Shown here piece by piece: positions 14,348 to 24,916 of a stretch of DNA of 64,000 nucleotides; within the stretch, counting starts at the first letter, position 1; each line of letters starts with the position of its first letter. The notes below the pieces were generated by a model, which did not search any database, had not been told where the DNA came from, and was given only the letters and a program-made list of their open reading frames with translations. The translations under genes were made by a program, and so were the position numbers. Source of the DNA: Myceligenerans salitolerans (lineage in GTDB: Bacteria > Actinomycetota > Actinomycetes > Actinomycetales > Cellulomonadaceae); the NCBI RefSeq assembly GCF_017349295.1, contig NZ_JAFMPK010000044.1, positions 62,001 to 126,000 of the forward strand, in the 5' to 3' direction.

Positions 14348-16381
14348 GTGACAGACACCCACCCCGCAAGCCCGGCGTCCCAGTCGGGAGGCGGCCCCAG
14401 CCCGAGCCTCGAGAATCTGCTGCACGAGACCCGCGCCTTCCCGCCGAGCGAGGAGTTCGCGGCGCAGGCGAACGCCACGGCCGATCTCTACACCGCGGCA
14501 CGCGAGGACCGCCTGGGCTTCTGGGCCGAGCAGGCGAACACCCTGCTCACGTGGAAGACGCCGTTCACCGAGACGCTCGACTGGTCCGGCGCACCCGTCG
14601 CCCGCTGGTTCGCGGACGGCACCTTGAACGCCGCCTACAACGCCGTCGACCGGCACGTCGAGGCGGGCCACGGGGACCGTGTCGCCTTCCACTTCGAGGG
14701 CGAACCGGGGGACACCCGCACCGTCACCTACGCAGACCTGCAGCGCGAGGTGAGCAAGGCGGCCAACGCCCTCACGGAGCTGGGTGTGCGGACCGGCGAT
14801 CGGGTCGTCGTCTACATGCCGATGCTCATCGAGTCGGTCGTCGCGATGCTCGCGTGCGCGCGGATCGGCGCGCCGCACTCCGTCGTCTTCGGCGGCTTCT
14901 CCGCCGACGCGCTGCGCAGCCGCATCGCCGACGCCGAGGCCAAGCTGGTCATCACCGCCGACGGCGGCTACCGCAAGGGGGCCCCGTCCGCACTCAAGCC
15001 TGCGGTCGACGCGGCCCTCGCGGGTGAGGGCGCCGGGACCGTGGAGAAGGTGCTCGTCGTCCGGCGCACCGAGCAGGACGTCGACTGGACCGACGGCCGT
15101 GACGTGTGGTGGCACGACGCGGTCGACGGCGCCTCCGACCAGCACGAGCCCGTCTGGGTCGAGGCGGAGCACCCGCTGTTCATCCTGTACACGTCGGGCA
15201 CCACCGGGAAGCCGAAGGGCATCCTGCACACCACCGGCGGCTACCTCACGCAGACGGCGTACACGCACAAGAACGTGTTCGACCTCAAGCCCGAGTCGGA
15301 CGTGTACTGGTGCTCCGCCGACATCGGCTGGGTCACCGGGCACTCCTACATCGTCTACGGCCCGCTCACCAACGGCGCCACGCAGGTGCTGTACGAGGGC
15401 ACGCCGGACACCCCGCACAAGGGCCGCTGGTGGGAGCTCGTCGAGAAGTACAAGGTGTCGATCTTCTACACGGCACCGACCGCGATCCGCGCCTGCATGA
15501 AGTGGGGCGACGACATCCCCGCCGGGTTCGACCTGTCGTCGCTGCGTCTGCTCGGCTCCGTGGGCGAGCCCATCAACCCCGAGGCGTGGATGTGGTACCG
15601 CGAGCACATCGGCGGCGGGCAGGCACCGATCGTGGACACCTGGTGGCAGACCGAGACCGGCGCCATCATGATCAGCCCGCTGCCCGGCGTCACCGCGACC
15701 AAGCCGGGCTCGGCGCAGGTGCCGCTGCCCGGCATCGCCGCGGACGTCGTCGACGACGAGGCCAACGTCGTGCCGAACGGCTCCGGCGGCTACCTCGTGC
15801 TCTCCGAGCCGTGGCCGTCGATGCTCCGCGGGATCTGGGGCGACCTCGAGCGCTACAAGGAGACGTACTGGTCCCGCTACGAGGGCCTGTACTTCGCGGG
15901 TGACGGGGCGAAGAAGGACGACGACGGCGACATCTGGCTGCTCGGGCGCGTGGACGACGTCATGAACGTGTCCGGCCACCGCCTGTCCACCACGGAGATC
16001 GAGTCCGCCCTGGTGTCGAACGACATCGTGGCGGAGGCCGCCGTCGTGGGCGCCGCCGACGAGACCACGGGCCAGGCCGTCGTCGCGTTCGTCATCCTGC
16101 GCGGCGAGCACGCCGACCGGGCGGCGACCGACGACGGCGCCGCCGAGGTCCAGACCGAGCTGCGCAACCACGTGGCGAAGGAGATCGGCCCCATCGCGAA
16201 GCCGAAGCGCATCCTCGTGGTCCCGGAGCTGCCCAAGACGCGCTCCGGCAAGATCATGCGCCGTCTGCTGCGCGACATCGCCGAGGACCGCCAGGTCGGC
16301 GACGCGACGACGCTCGCGGACTCGACGGTCATGGACAAGATCGCGGCAGGACTCAAGGCGCCGGCCGCCCAGGAGGACTGA
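14348..16381 (+). CDS. acs: Acetyl-CoA synthetase
   Basis: Acetate-CoA ligase (AMP-forming), 677 residues. It activates acetate to acetyl-AMP and then acetyl-CoA. The ATP motif [11 protein letters not shown] lies near residue 281, the WWQTETG motif is present, and the acetylatable lysine of [11 protein letters not shown] is about residue 635. Length is normal for Acs with a short Ser/Pro/Gly-rich N-terminus. It starts with GTG at 14348 after GGAGGT with seven bases spacing. A strong hairpin terminator follows, so it is monocistronic. A CRP-like site upstream suggests cAMP-linked carbon control. Confidence 0.97.
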   Translation: MTDTHPASPASQSGGGPSPSLENLLHETRAFPPSEEFAAQANATADLYTAAREDRLGFWAEQANTLLTWKTPFTETLDWSGAPVARWFADGTLNAAYNAVDRHVEAGHGDRVAFHFEGEPGDTRTVTYADLQREVSKAANALTELGVRTGDRVVVYMPMLIESVVAMLACARIGAPHSVVFGGFSADALRSRIADAEAKLVITADGGYRKGAPSALKPAVDAALAGEGAGTVEKVLVVRRTEQDVDWTDGRDVWWHDAVDGASDQHEPVWVEAEHPLFILYTSGTTGKPKGILHTTGGYLTQTAYTHKNVFDLKPESDVYWCSADIGWVTGHSYIVYGPLTNGATQVLYEGTPDTPHKGRWWELVEKYKVSIFYTAPTAIRACMKWGDDIPAGFDLSSLRLLGSVGEPINPEAWMWYREHIGGGQAPIVDTWWQTETGAIMISPLPGVTATKPGSAQVPLPGIAADVVDDEANVVPNGSGGYLVLSEPWPSMLRGIWGDLERYKETYWSRYEGLYFAGDGAKKDDDGDIWLLGRVDDVMNVSGHRLSTTEIESALVSNDIVAEAAVVGAADETTGQAVVAFVILRGEHADRAATDDGAAEVQTELRNHVAKEIGPIAKPKRILVVPELPKTRSGKIMRRLLRDIAEDRQVGDATTLADSTVMDKIAAGLKAPAAQED

Positions 16382-16403
16382 CGTGTAGGTGTCGCTCGAC
16401 AAG

Positions 16404-16439
16404 GGGCGGGACAACCGGCTGGTGCCGGTTGTCCCGCCC
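16404..16439 (+). terminator. acs terminator hairpin
   Basis: A perfect 16-bp stem (GGGCGGGACAACCGGC with its complement) and a TGGT loop, 22 bp after the acs stop. There is no long T run, as is usual for actinobacterial terminators. Confidence 0.9.
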
Positions 16440-16480
16440 GCCTCTTGCCGTCCGAGCGCCGGCTTGCTTGAAGCACCCAG

Positions 16481-16560
16481 AGGTTAATCGTTAAACCTCC
16501 GGCCGGATCGTTGCACCCAGGGAAAGCGCCTGCCAGCATCGATCGATGTTAGCGCTCACA
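16481..16560 (+). promoter_or_regulatory. Hemicellulase-type promoter with two LacI-family-like operators
   Basis: AGGTTAATCGTTAAACCT (16481-16498) and TGTTAGCGCTCACA (16547-16560) are near-palindromes with a central CG, the form bound by LacI-family sugar repressors. Between them TTGCAC (16511-16516) and CAGCAT (16534-16539), 17 bp apart, could be the promoter, putting the second operator on the start site. It serves the GH43 remnant and possibly, by read-through, the GH62 gene. Confidence 0.6.
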
Positions 16561-16670
16561 CGGCTCTCCCGGATCGGACCTGACGCGGCTTCGCGCCCGG
16601 CACTGACTCCCCGAGTCCCGTGTCCAGCGCCCTGCACAAGCGTCTGTCCACCGATGAGAGGGAGCCAACG

Positions 16671-16963
16671 ATGCCTTCCCGAAGTGCAGCCCGGCTCGGC
16701 CGTCGCCCCGTCGCACTCGTCGCGGCCGTCGGCGGCGGCCGGATCTCGCTGCGCGCCACCGCCGACATCCGGCCCGGCATCGGCCGGCAGGCCACCTTCT
16801 CCTACAGCACCCACGGCGTGACCTTCACCGGCTCGGCCCTGGCTTCACGCTCGGCAACTCGTGGCAGTACGTCATGGGCTACCGCTTCGGGACCTTCAAC
16901 TACGCGACGAACTCCCTGGGCGGCGCGGTCACGGTGCGGAACTTCGACCTGACCACCCCGTGA
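16671..16963 (+). pseudogene. Remnant of a secreted GH43 glycosidase (internal deletion plus frameshift)
   Basis: An ATG with GGAG upstream starts a signal-peptide-like sequence (MPSRSAARLGRRPVALVAAV). It joins abruptly to ATADIRPGIGRQATFSYS and then HGVTFT, part of the C-terminal concanavalin-like domain of GH43 beta-xylosidases/arabinofuranosidases. Near 16828 one base is missing from the expected frame. In the next frame the domain continues LGPGFTLGNSWQYVMGYRFG, then TFNYATNSLGGAVTVRNFDLTTP with a stop at 16961-16963. The whole catalytic five-bladed propeller, roughly 300 or more residues, is gone. Operators upstream and a terminator downstream are kept, so the decay looks recent. The identity is recognised from the C-terminal pattern only. 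Confidence 0.75.
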
Positions 16964-16975
16964 CACACCAGTCTC

Positions 16976-17007
16976 GGCGCCGCGGACCCGCCCTCCCCCG
17001 CGGCGCC
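16976..17007 (+). terminator. Terminator hairpin after the GH43 remnant
   Basis: GGCGCCGCGG (16976-16985) pairs perfectly with CCGCGGCGCC (16998-17007) around a 12-base loop, 12 bp after the remnant's stop codon. Confidence 0.7.
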
Positions 17008-17098
17008 GGCCGGTTCCGTTCGCACCGAAGCGTCCGGACACGGCGACTCACGGCCGGGTCACCGGCCACTGATCCATGACCCTCGAAAGGAGCGAGAC

Positions 17099-18592
17099 GT
17101 GAACTCGACACCAGCCACCCGGCTGCGGCCGGGACTGGTGGCCACTCTGGTGGCCACACTGGCGACCTGCTTGGTAGCCGTCGCAGGACTCGTGGCGACA
17201 GCACCGCGGGCGGCCGCGGCAACCATCGACACGACGGCGTGGTACGTCCTGGTCAACCGCAACAGCGGCAAGGCCCTGGACGTGTACAACCTCAACACCA
17301 GCAACGGCGCCACGATCGTCCAGTGGTCGCGCAACGACGGCGACCAGCAGCAGTGGCAGTTCGTCGACTCCGGCGACGGCCACTACCGCCTCAAGTCCCG
17401 CCTGTCCGGCAAGGTGCTGGACATCGAAGGACGCTCCACCGCCGACGGCGCCGACGTCATGCAGTGGACCGACAACAACTCCACCAACCAGCAGTTCAGC
17501 ATCCAGGACTCGGGCGGCTACATCCAGCTCATCGCCCGCCACAGCGGCAAGGCCGTCGAGGTCCAGGGCGGCTCCGGCGCCGACGGCGCCAACGTCGTCC
17601 AGTACTCCGACTGGAACGGCTCCAACCAGCAGTGGCAGCTCATCAAGGTCGACGGCGGGACGACGCCCACCGACCCGCCGGGCGGGACGTGCGACCTGCC
17701 GTCGTCGTACCGGTGGAGCTCGACCGGGCCGCTCGCGCAGCCGGCCAACGGCTGGCGCAACCTCAAGGACTTCACGACGGCGCCGTACAACGGGCAACAC
17801 CTCGTGTACGCGACGATCTTCGACGGGCAGAACTACGGCTCGATGAACTTCGGCCTGTTCTCGGACTGGTCGCAGATGGGTTCGGTGTCGCAGAACCGGA
17901 TGAACTCCGGAACGGTGGCGCCGTCGCTGTTCTACTTCGCGCCGCGCAACACCTGGGTGCTGGCGTACCAGTGGGGACAGTGGCCGTTCCTCTACCGTAC
18001 GTCGAACGACCCGACCAACCCGAACGGCTGGTCGAGCCCGCAGCCGCTGTTCGAGGGCAGCATCTCCGATTCGGGCACCGGCCCGATCGACCAGGCCCTC
18101 ATCGGTGACGACCAGAACATGTACCTGTTCTTCGCCGGGGACAACGGCCGGATCTACCGGTCCAGCATGCCGATCGGGAACTTCCCGAGCAGCTTCGGCA
18201 CGCAGTACGAGATCATCATGCAGGACACGCAGGCCAACCTGTTCGAGGCCGTCCAGGTGTACAAGCTCGAGGGCCGGCAGAAGTACCTGATGATCGTCGA
18301 GGCGATCGGCGCGAACGGCCGGTACTTCCGGTCCTTCACGGCTGACCGGCTGGACGGTCAGTGGACCCCGCAGGCCGCCTCCGAGTCCAACCCGTTCGCG
18401 GGCCGGGCGAACAGCGGCGCAACCTGGACGAACGACATCTCCCACGGTGAACTGCTGCGTACCAGCGCCGACCAGACGATGACGGTCGACGCATGCAACC
18501 TGCAGTTGCTGTACCAGGGCCGTGACCCGAACTCCGGCGGCGACTACAACTCCCTCCCGTACCGCCCGGGCCTGCTCACCTTGCAGAACTGA
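17099..18592 (+). CDS. Secreted alpha-L-arabinofuranosidase, CBM13-GH62
   Basis: A 497-residue exported enzyme that removes arabinose side chains from arabinoxylan. A signal peptide (about 1-40) ends in RAAA. It is followed by a ricin-type CBM13 (about 45-185) with three beta-trefoil repeats ([27 protein letters not shown], each with a QQW/QQF-type end). A Thr/Pro linker follows, then a GH62 domain (about 195-497) starting [18 protein letters not shown] and containing the typical [15 protein letters not shown] and [16 protein letters not shown]. The GTG start has AAAGGAGCG upstream. It lies just downstream of a decayed GH43 gene, so both probably belonged to one arabinoxylan-induced set. Confidence 0.93.
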   Translation: MNSTPATRLRPGLVATLVATLATCLVAVAGLVATAPRAAAATIDTTAWYVLVNRNSGKALDVYNLNTSNGATIVQWSRNDGDQQQWQFVDSGDGHYRLKSRLSGKVLDIEGRSTADGADVMQWTDNNSTNQQFSIQDSGGYIQLIARHSGKAVEVQGGSGADGANVVQYSDWNGSNQQWQLIKVDGGTTPTDPPGGTCDLPSSYRWSSTGPLAQPANGWRNLKDFTTAPYNGQHLVYATIFDGQNYGSMNFGLFSDWSQMGSVSQNRMNSGTVAPSLFYFAPRNTWVLAYQWGQWPFLYRTSNDPTNPNGWSSPQPLFEGSISDSGTGPIDQALIGDDQNMYLFFAGDNGRIYRSSMPIGNFPSSFGTQYEIIMQDTQANLFEAVQVYKLEGRQKYLMIVEAIGANGRYFRSFTADRLDGQWTPQAASESNPFAGRANSGATWTNDISHGELLRTSADQTMTVDACNLQLLYQGRDPNSGGDYNSLPYRPGLLTLQN

Positions 18593-18604
18593 CGCACAGC
18601 GGCC

Positions 18605-18643
18605 GCGGCCGGTGGGCCCGGCACAGCCGGGCACGCCGGCCGC
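18605..18643 (+). terminator. Terminator-like nested hairpin after GH62
   Basis: An outer stem GCGGCCGG (18605-18612) with CCGGCCGC (18636-18643) encloses an inner stem GCCCGGC (18616-18622) with GCCGGGC (18626-18632), 12 bp after the GH62 stop. Confidence 0.65.
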
Positions 18644-18681
18644 GCGCCATCCCGCCTGAGCCATCGACACCAGGAGTGTTC

Positions 18682-20409
18682 ATGAGAGACCTGCGAGGTC
18701 GCCGCCAGCTCTCGCTGCTGGCCGCGACCGTACTGACCACATCTGCTCTCGCTGTCGGACCGACCGCTGTTGCCGTCCCGTCCGACACCGCGCCGGCCGG
18801 CGTCCTGCCCGCGGCCTCCGTCGCGGCGACGGCCCCCACCGCGGCCACGGCCGAGCCCACCGTCGAGGAGCCGGCACCGCTGCCACCTCTCGGCTGGAAC
18901 AGCTGGAACACGTTCTACTGCAACATCAACGAACAGATGGTGCGGGAGACCGCGGATGCCATGGTGAACTCCGGTATGGCCGACGCCGGGTACGAGTACG
19001 TCGTCGTCGACGACTGCTGGATGCAGGACCACCGCGACGGCAACGGCAACCTGCAGGCCCGGACGGACCGGTTCCCCTCGGGGATGAAGGCGCTGGGCGA
19101 CTACATCCACGCCCGTGGGCTCAAGTTCGGGATCTACCACGCGCCGCGGGAGAAGACCTGCAACCAGTACTTCGAGGGCCGCCCCGGGACGTCGTCGTAC
19201 GGGTACGAGACCCAGGACGCGAACCTGTTCGCCTCGTGGGGAGTCGACTACGTCAAGCACGACTGGTGCGACCCGCGCGGCACCGCCCAGGAGCAGGCCG
19301 CGCTGTTCGAGAAGTTCGGCGACGCGCTCAAGGCCACCGGCCGCCCCATCGTCTACTCGATCAACCCGAACAGCGCGCATTGGAACAGCGCCCCGACCTA
19401 CTCCGGCTGGGGCGAGTTCGCGGACATGTGGCGCACCTCCGAGGACCTGGACGACGCCTGGTCCACGGGCTGCTCGCCCTCGGCCGACTGCTTCGTCGGG
19501 ATCACGGAGGCCCTCGACATCATCGAGCCGATGCGCGAGTGGACCCAGCCGGGGCGGTACAACGACCCCGACATGCTCATGGTCGGCGTGCGGAACTCGC
19601 TGACGCCCACGGAGAACCGGGCGCACATGAGCATGTGGGCGATGCTCAGCGCTCCGCTCATCGCCGGCAACGACCTGAGGAACATGAGCGCCGACGTGCG
19701 TGCGGTCCTCACCAACCGCGACGTCCTCGCGATCGACCAGGACCCGCTGGTGCGCCAGGCCGACCGGGTGCGCGACGACGGTGACGCCGAGGTCTGGGCC
19801 AAACCGCTCGCCGACGGTTCCGTGGCGGTCGCCCTGCTCAACCGCGGCTCCGGCAGCCGGCAGATCTCGACCACGCTCGGCGAGGTCGGACTCGGCTCCG
19901 GCACGCACACCTACCGCGAGCTGTGGACCGGCGCCACGGGCACGACCACCGGGCAGCTCACCGCACAGGTGGCCGGGCACGGCGTCGCGCTGTTCAAGGT
20001 GAGTCCGGGCGACACGTCCGAACCGCCGACGGACGTGGCGCTCGTCAGCTCCGCGTCGGACCGCTGCCTCGACGTGCCCGAGAGCTCCACGGAGAACGGC
20101 ACCGGCCTGGTGATCTGGGACTGCCACTCGGCGCCGAACCAGACGTGGACCGCCCAGGCGGACGGCACGCTGCGGTCGCTGGGCAAGTGCCTCGACGCGC
20201 CACCCGAGGCCACCCCGGGTACCCGGGTCCAGCTCTGGGACTGCCACGGCGGCGACAACCAGCGGTGGACGTTCCAGGGCGACGGCACGATCCGCGGCGT
20301 GCGGTCCGGCCTGTGCCTGGACGTCGACCGCAATCGCACCGAGAACAACACCGCGGTGCTGCTCTGGACGTGCACGGGCGCGGCGAACCAGCTCTGGACA
20401 CGCGTGTAG
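18682..20409 (+). CDS. Secreted alpha-galactosidase, GH27-CBM13
   Basis: A 575-residue exported enzyme that releases alpha-1,6-galactose from galactomannan or raffinose-type sugars. Signal peptide about 1-45. The GH27 barrel (about 70-345) has [21 protein letters not shown], and the nucleophile Asp194 in YVKHDWCDP, with the acid/base Asp in the [11 protein letters not shown] segment. A beta-sandwich follows (to about 435), then a ricin-type CBM13 (about 450-575) with repeated [19 protein letters not shown] and [10 protein letters not shown], each ending in QTW/QRW/QLW. The ATG at 18682 has CAGGAG five bases upstream; a GTG six bases earlier is possible. Confidence 0.93.
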   Translation: MRDLRGRRQLSLLAATVLTTSALAVGPTAVAVPSDTAPAGVLPAASVAATAPTAATAEPTVEEPAPLPPLGWNSWNTFYCNINEQMVRETADAMVNSGMADAGYEYVVVDDCWMQDHRDGNGNLQARTDRFPSGMKALGDYIHARGLKFGIYHAPREKTCNQYFEGRPGTSSYGYETQDANLFASWGVDYVKHDWCDPRGTAQEQAALFEKFGDALKATGRPIVYSINPNSAHWNSAPTYSGWGEFADMWRTSEDLDDAWSTGCSPSADCFVGITEALDIIEPMREWTQPGRYNDPDMLMVGVRNSLTPTENRAHMSMWAMLSAPLIAGNDLRNMSADVRAVLTNRDVLAIDQDPLVRQADRVRDDGDAEVWAKPLADGSVAVALLNRGSGSRQISTTLGEVGLGSGTHTYRELWTGATGTTTGQLTAQVAGHGVALFKVSPGDTSEPPTDVALVSSASDRCLDVPESSTENGTGLVIWDCHSAPNQTWTAQADGTLRSLGKCLDAPPEATPGTRVQLWDCHGGDNQRWTFQGDGTIRGVRSGLCLDVDRNRTENNTAVLLWTCTGAANQLWTRV

Positions 20410-20441
20410 GGAGGTCGGAGGGCATCAGGGATGATAGGGGC

Positions 20442-21452
20442 GTGTCTCTCCATATCGAGATCGGACCACTGAGTTCCGAGACGCGGCATGAGGTGCGGAA
20501 CATCGCGGCAGCGGCAGCCGGAGCGGACGGCGTCGTGCCTCTCTCCGAGCAGCCGTTGCTGGGTCTCTCACGGGACGAGCCGTGGCTCACCCATGTGGTC
20601 GCCCGCGACGCCGAGGACGGCAACGGCTCCCTCGGCGTCGCGGGCTATCTGCAGGTCGACCGCTCCGGTCCGGTCGCGTCGGCCGAAGTCGTCGTCCACC
20701 CGCACCACCGCCGCCGGGGAGTCGCGCGACGCCTGCTGCGTACCGCGGAGCTGGACGTCACCTTCCCCATGCGGTCCGGGGAGCCCGGCGGCCAACAGCT
20801 ACGGGTCTGGGCGCACGGCGACCTGCCGCCCGCCCGGGGGCTCGCGGCGGCCCTCGGTTACAGCCCAGTCCGCGAACTGCGGTTCCTGGCACGGCCCATC
20901 AACGACGGTCCGCACGTGCCCGCCCCCGACGACATCGCCGTCCCCGAGGGCTACGCACTCCGGACGTTCCGTCCCGGCACCGACGACGGCACCTGGCTCG
21001 ACCTCAACGCCCGAGCCTTCGCGTCGCACCCCGAACAAGGCCGCCTCACGCACGAGGACCTCCGCGCACGCCAGGCGGAACCCTGGTTCGACCCGGAAGG
21101 ATTCTTCCTCCTGTTCCCCGCAGCCGGTGCAGGTACGGAGCCAGGGCCGCACGACTCCGGGTTCGGACCGGCACCCGGCGCGGCGCCGGTCGCCTTCATC
21201 TGGACCAAGATCGAGGCCGGGCAGCCGACGGGCTCGCGCGACGGCGAGATCTACGTCGTCGGCGTGGCACCCGAGGCGCAGGGGATGGGCCTCGGCCGGC
21301 TGATGACCGACGTCGGCCTGGCGCACCTGGCCCGCGCGGGAGTCGATCGGGCCGTGCTGTACGTCGAGGGCGACAACGCGCCGGCACTCGCCACCTACAA
21401 GCGCGCAGGGTTCCGGCAAGACGCCCTTCATGTTCAGTACTTCCGGGCGTGA
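20442..21452 (+). CDS. mshD: Mycothiol synthase
   Basis: Acetyl-CoA:Cys-GlcN-Ins acetyltransferase, the last step of mycothiol synthesis, 336 residues. It has two tandem GNAT domains. The N-terminal one has [17 protein letters not shown]. The C-terminal, active one has [19 protein letters not shown] and ends [14 protein letters not shown], the MshD signature. Mycothiol marks the organism as an actinobacterium. The GTG start at 20442 lies six bases after GATGAT (20430-20435), the same arrangement as the MarR gene at 31442, so it may be leaderless. It is 12 bp upstream of ppk1 and may be co-transcribed. Confidence 0.92.
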   Translation: MSLHIEIGPLSSETRHEVRNIAAAAAGADGVVPLSEQPLLGLSRDEPWLTHVVARDAEDGNGSLGVAGYLQVDRSGPVASAEVVVHPHHRRRGVARRLLRTAELDVTFPMRSGEPGGQQLRVWAHGDLPPARGLAAALGYSPVRELRFLARPINDGPHVPAPDDIAVPEGYALRTFRPGTDDGTWLDLNARAFASHPEQGRLTHEDLRARQAEPWFDPEGFFLLFPAAGAGTEPGPHDSGFGPAPGAAPVAFIWTKIEAGQPTGSRDGEIYVVGVAPEAQGMGLGRLMTDVGLAHLARAGVDRAVLYVEGDNAPALATYKRAGFRQDALHVQYFRA

Positions 21453-21464
21453 CACCATGGCGTC

Positions 21465-23912
21465 ATGAGTTCCACGCGTTCCCGTGACGAGCGAGGCAGG
21501 TTCGCCAAACGGGCCGGAGGGTCGACCGTCCCGGCCGCGTCAGCGACATCTGCGGTGACGGCACAGACCGCACGCCCGAACGACGTCGTCCACCACGATC
21601 CCGCGGCCGCGAACGAGTCCCCGACCGAGGCCACGCCGGCCTCCACCTCCTCGCGGCCGCTCGCACCGGAGCTCGCCGCGCACATCGCCGAGCACATCGC
21701 CGAGGAGCCCGACGAGCAGGCGGCGGTCGCCCTGACCGCGGCCGCCAACGACGTGGCCGCTCTTCCCGAGGACCGCTTCCTGGAGCGCGAGACGTCGTGG
21801 CTGGCGTTCAACGAGCGGGTGCTGGAGCTCGCCGAGGACTCACGCCTCCCCCTCCTGGAACGTGTCCGCTTCCTGGCGATCTTCGCGTCCAACCTGGACG
21901 AGTTCTTCATGGTCCGGGTGGCCGGGCTGAAGCGCCGCATCGCCGCCGGCCTCGCGGTGACCAGCGCGTCCGGCCTCAGCCCCCGTGAAGTGCTCACCGC
22001 GATCTCGGAGCGCGCGCACGAGCTCACCGCACGGCACGCGCGGGTGTTCTCCGAGAAGGTCCAGCCCGCCCTCGCGGCCGAGGGCATCACGCTGTCGCAC
22101 TGGGAGGATCTCGACGACAAGGAGCAGGAACGCCTGCACAAGTTCTTCCGCAAGCAGATCTTCCCGGTCCTGACGCCGCTCGCCGTCGACCCGGCGCACC
22201 CCTTCCCGTACATCAGCGGCCTGTCGCTGAACCTGGCCGTCGTGGTCACCAATCCCGCGACCGGCAAGGAGCATTTCGCCCGCGTCAAGGTCCCGCCGCT
22301 GCTGCCCCGCTTCATCACCGTCGACAAGCAGGGCAAGCCACGAAGGCCCGGCACGAAGAAGGCCGACCCGCACCGCGGCCCGATCTCCTTCGTGCCGCTC
22401 GAGGAGATCATCGCCCAGCACCTCGACCAGCTCTTCCCGGGCATGGAGGTCCGGGAGAGCCACACGTTCCGCGTCACGCGCAACGAGGACGTCGACGTCG
22501 AGGAGGACGATGCCGAGAACCTCCTGCAGGCGATGGAGAAGGAACTGCTGCGCCGTCGGTTCGGCCCGCCGGTTCGCCTCGAGATCGCCGAGGGCATCAG
22601 CCCGCGGATCCGTGACCTCATCGTGCGCGAACTGGGCGTCCGGGAGTCCGAGGTGTACGAGCTTCCCGCACCGCTCGACCTGACCGGCCTCAACCTGCTC
22701 GCGGACCTCGACCTGCCGGCGCTCCACTATCCCCCGTTCGTGGGCGGGACCCACCGGCACCTGGCCGAGGTGGAGAGCGCCAAGCCGACCGACGTGTTCG
22801 CGGCGATCCGGCGGCGGGACATCCTGCTGCACCACCCGTACGACTCCTTCTCCACGTCGGTCCAGACCTTCCTGGAGCAGGCCGCGGCCGACCCGAACGT
22901 GCTCGCGATCAAGCAGACCCTTTACCGCACGTCGGGCGACTCGCCGATCGTCGACGCCCTGATCGACGCCGCAGAGGCCGGCAAGCAGGTGCTCGCGCTC
23001 GTCGAGATCAAGGCACGGTTCGACGAGGAGGCGAACATCTCCTGGGCGCGCAAGCTCGAGGAGTCGGGCGTGCACGTGGTGTACGGGATCGTGGGCCTGA
23101 AGACGCACTGCAAGCTGTCCCTCGTGGTGCGCCAGGAACCGGACGGCTCGCTGTTGCGGTACTGCCACGTCGGCACGGGGAACTACCACCCGAAGACGGC
23201 GCGGCTCTACACGGACCACGGGCTGCTGACCTGTGCGCAGGACGTCGCCCAGGACCTCTCACGTCTGTTCAACCAGCTCTCCGGGTACGCCCCGCTGTCG
23301 AAGTTCCACCGGCTGCTGGTCGCTCCGCGCGCGGTGCGGGCGGGCCTGGTGGAACGTATCGAGCGAGAGACCGCCGCAGCCCGCGACGGGCACGAGGCGT
23401 GGGTGAAGATCAAGGTCAACTCGTGCGTGGACGAAACGGTGATCGACGCCCTGTACCGCGCCTCGCAGGCAGGGGTGAAGGTGGACCTGCTGGTGCGCGG
23501 CATCTGCGCGCTGCGGCCCGGCGTGCCCGGGTTGAGCGAGAACATCCGCGTGCGCTCCATCCTGGGCCGCTTCCTGGAGCATTCCCGGATCTTCGCGTTC
23601 GCCAACTCGGCCGGACCGCAGATCGGGGAGGGACCGGAAGCCGGCCCCGAGGTGTTCATCGGCTCCGCCGACCTCATGCACCGCAACCTGGACCGGCGCG
23701 TGGAAACCATGATCCGGGTCACGGATCCGCTGCACGTCATCGAGCTCACCGAGCTGTTGGACACGTCGATGTCGGACTCCACGGCGTCGTGGCACCTGCA
23801 GCCCGACGCCACGTGGGAACGCCACTCGACCGGTCCGGACGGCCGGCCGCTGCGCGACATGCAGTCGGTCCTGATCCAGCGCCAGCGCCGCCGCCTCGAG
23901 CCGGTCCGGTGA
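21465..23912 (+). CDS. ppk1: Polyphosphate kinase 1
   Basis: ATP:polyphosphate phosphotransferase, 815 residues. The N domain begins at about 105 ([22 protein letters not shown]), and the head and catalytic C domains follow. The autophosphorylated histidine lies in [20 protein letters not shown] (about residue 568), and the second active-site region is [18 protein letters not shown]. The first about 100 residues are an Ala/Pro/Thr/Ser-rich extension that PPK1 of most bacteria lacks. Its stop overlaps the GTG of the Nudix/phosphatase gene (GTGA), so polyphosphate synthesis and nucleotide clean-up are coupled. Confidence 0.96.
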   Translation: MSSTRSRDERGRFAKRAGGSTVPAASATSAVTAQTARPNDVVHHDPAAANESPTEATPASTSSRPLAPELAAHIAEHIAEEPDEQAAVALTAAANDVAALPEDRFLERETSWLAFNERVLELAEDSRLPLLERVRFLAIFASNLDEFFMVRVAGLKRRIAAGLAVTSASGLSPREVLTAISERAHELTARHARVFSEKVQPALAAEGITLSHWEDLDDKEQERLHKFFRKQIFPVLTPLAVDPAHPFPYISGLSLNLAVVVTNPATGKEHFARVKVPPLLPRFITVDKQGKPRRPGTKKADPHRGPISFVPLEEIIAQHLDQLFPGMEVRESHTFRVTRNEDVDVEEDDAENLLQAMEKELLRRRFGPPVRLEIAEGISPRIRDLIVRELGVRESEVYELPAPLDLTGLNLLADLDLPALHYPPFVGGTHRHLAEVESAKPTDVFAAIRRRDILLHHPYDSFSTSVQTFLEQAAADPNVLAIKQTLYRTSGDSPIVDALIDAAEAGKQVLALVEIKARFDEEANISWARKLEESGVHVVYGIVGLKTHCKLSLVVRQEPDGSLLRYCHVGTGNYHPKTARLYTDHGLLTCAQDVAQDLSRLFNQLSGYAPLSKFHRLLVAPRAVRAGLVERIERETAAARDGHEAWVKIKVNSCVDETVIDALYRASQAGVKVDLLVRGICALRPGVPGLSENIRVRSILGRFLEHSRIFAFANSAGPQIGEGPEAGPEVFIGSADLMHRNLDRRVETMIRVTDPLHVIELTELLDTSMSDSTASWHLQPDATWERHSTGPDGRPLRDMQSVLIQRQRRRLEPVR

Positions 23913-24907
23913 CGACGGCGCTCCGGCCGGGCGACACGCACGCTCCCGTGATCGACACCGCAGGCGGGCTGGTGTGGCGCAGGCGTGGCGGCACGCTCCA
24001 GGTACAGCTCGTCCACCGGCCCAAGTACGACGACTGGTCCTGGCCCAAGGGCAGGCTGGACGACGGCGAGGCCTCCCAGACGGCCGCGATCCGGGAGGTC
24101 GCCGAGGAGACCGGCAAGCCGATCGTGCTCGGGCCTCCGCTACCCGGCCTGCAGTACCTCACGCCGGAAGGCCGGGTGAAGCGGGTGCGCTACTGGGCGG
24201 CCCGCAGGGCCCGCAAGGGGAAGGACTCGTACGCTCTCGCCGCGCGGGCTCCCGTGGCGCCCGTGAACCGCCGGGAGGTCGACCGCACCGAGTGGCTCAC
24301 GCCGGACGAGGCCACGGACCGGCTGACCCGCAGCGCCGACCGCGGGCCGCTGGACGCCCTGGTCGCCCTGCACGAGCAGGGGCTGCTGGACACACGGGCC
24401 GTGGTCATCGCCCGGCACGGCCTGGCCTACCCGCGCACGGTGTGGCACGGGTCCGAGCGCGACCGGCCGCTCACACCCGTCGGTCACGCGCATGCCGCAG
24501 CACTCGTGCCGGTCCTCGCCGCCTACGGCGTCGAGCAGGCGGTGAGCTCCCGCTGGGAGCGCTGCGCGACGACGATCGACCCGTACGTGCGGGCGGCGGG
24601 CCTCCGTCCGTCGTTCAGCGAGTACCTCACCGAGGCGCAGCACGAGCGATCGCCTTCACGCGTCGCCGCCACGATGCACGACCTGCTCGCGGAGCCCGGC
24701 GAGTCCGCCGTGCTGTGCACGCACCGGCCCGTCATGCCGACCGTCCTGGACGCGATCGCCAGGTGCGCACCGCGCGAGGTCGCGGACGCGCTCCCCGCAC
24801 GCGACCCGTTCCTGGAGCCGGGCGAGATCCTCGTGGCACATGTCGCCTCGATCGACGACGAGCCTCGGGTCGTCGCGGTGGAGCACGTCACGCCCCCGCT
24901 GCACTGA
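23909..24907 (+). CDS. Nudix hydrolase fused to histidine phosphatase (MutT1-like)
   Basis: A 332-residue two-domain protein. The N-terminal Nudix domain (about 10-150) has a complete Nudix box, G-x5-E-x7-REVAEETG, in the segment beginning GRLDDGEA. The C-terminal histidine phosphatase domain (about 160-325) has [19 protein letters not shown] and a second histidine in [10 protein letters not shown]. The layout matches mycobacterial MutT1, which cleaves 8-oxo-(d)GTP and diadenosine polyphosphates. Its GTG overlaps the ppk1 stop. It converges on the phosphate transporter gene with 9 bp between stops. Confidence 0.93.
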   Translation: MTTALRPGDTHAPVIDTAGGLVWRRRGGTLQVQLVHRPKYDDWSWPKGRLDDGEASQTAAIREVAEETGKPIVLGPPLPGLQYLTPEGRVKRVRYWAARRARKGKDSYALAARAPVAPVNRREVDRTEWLTPDEATDRLTRSADRGPLDALVALHEQGLLDTRAVVIARHGLAYPRTVWHGSERDRPLTPVGHAHAAALVPVLAAYGVEQAVSSRWERCATTIDPYVRAAGLRPSFSEYLTEAQHERSPSRVAATMHDLLAEPGESAVLCTHRPVMPTVLDAIARCAPREVADALPARDPFLEPGEILVAHVASIDDEPRVVAVEHVTPPLH

Positions 24908-24916
24908 GCCGGGCGA

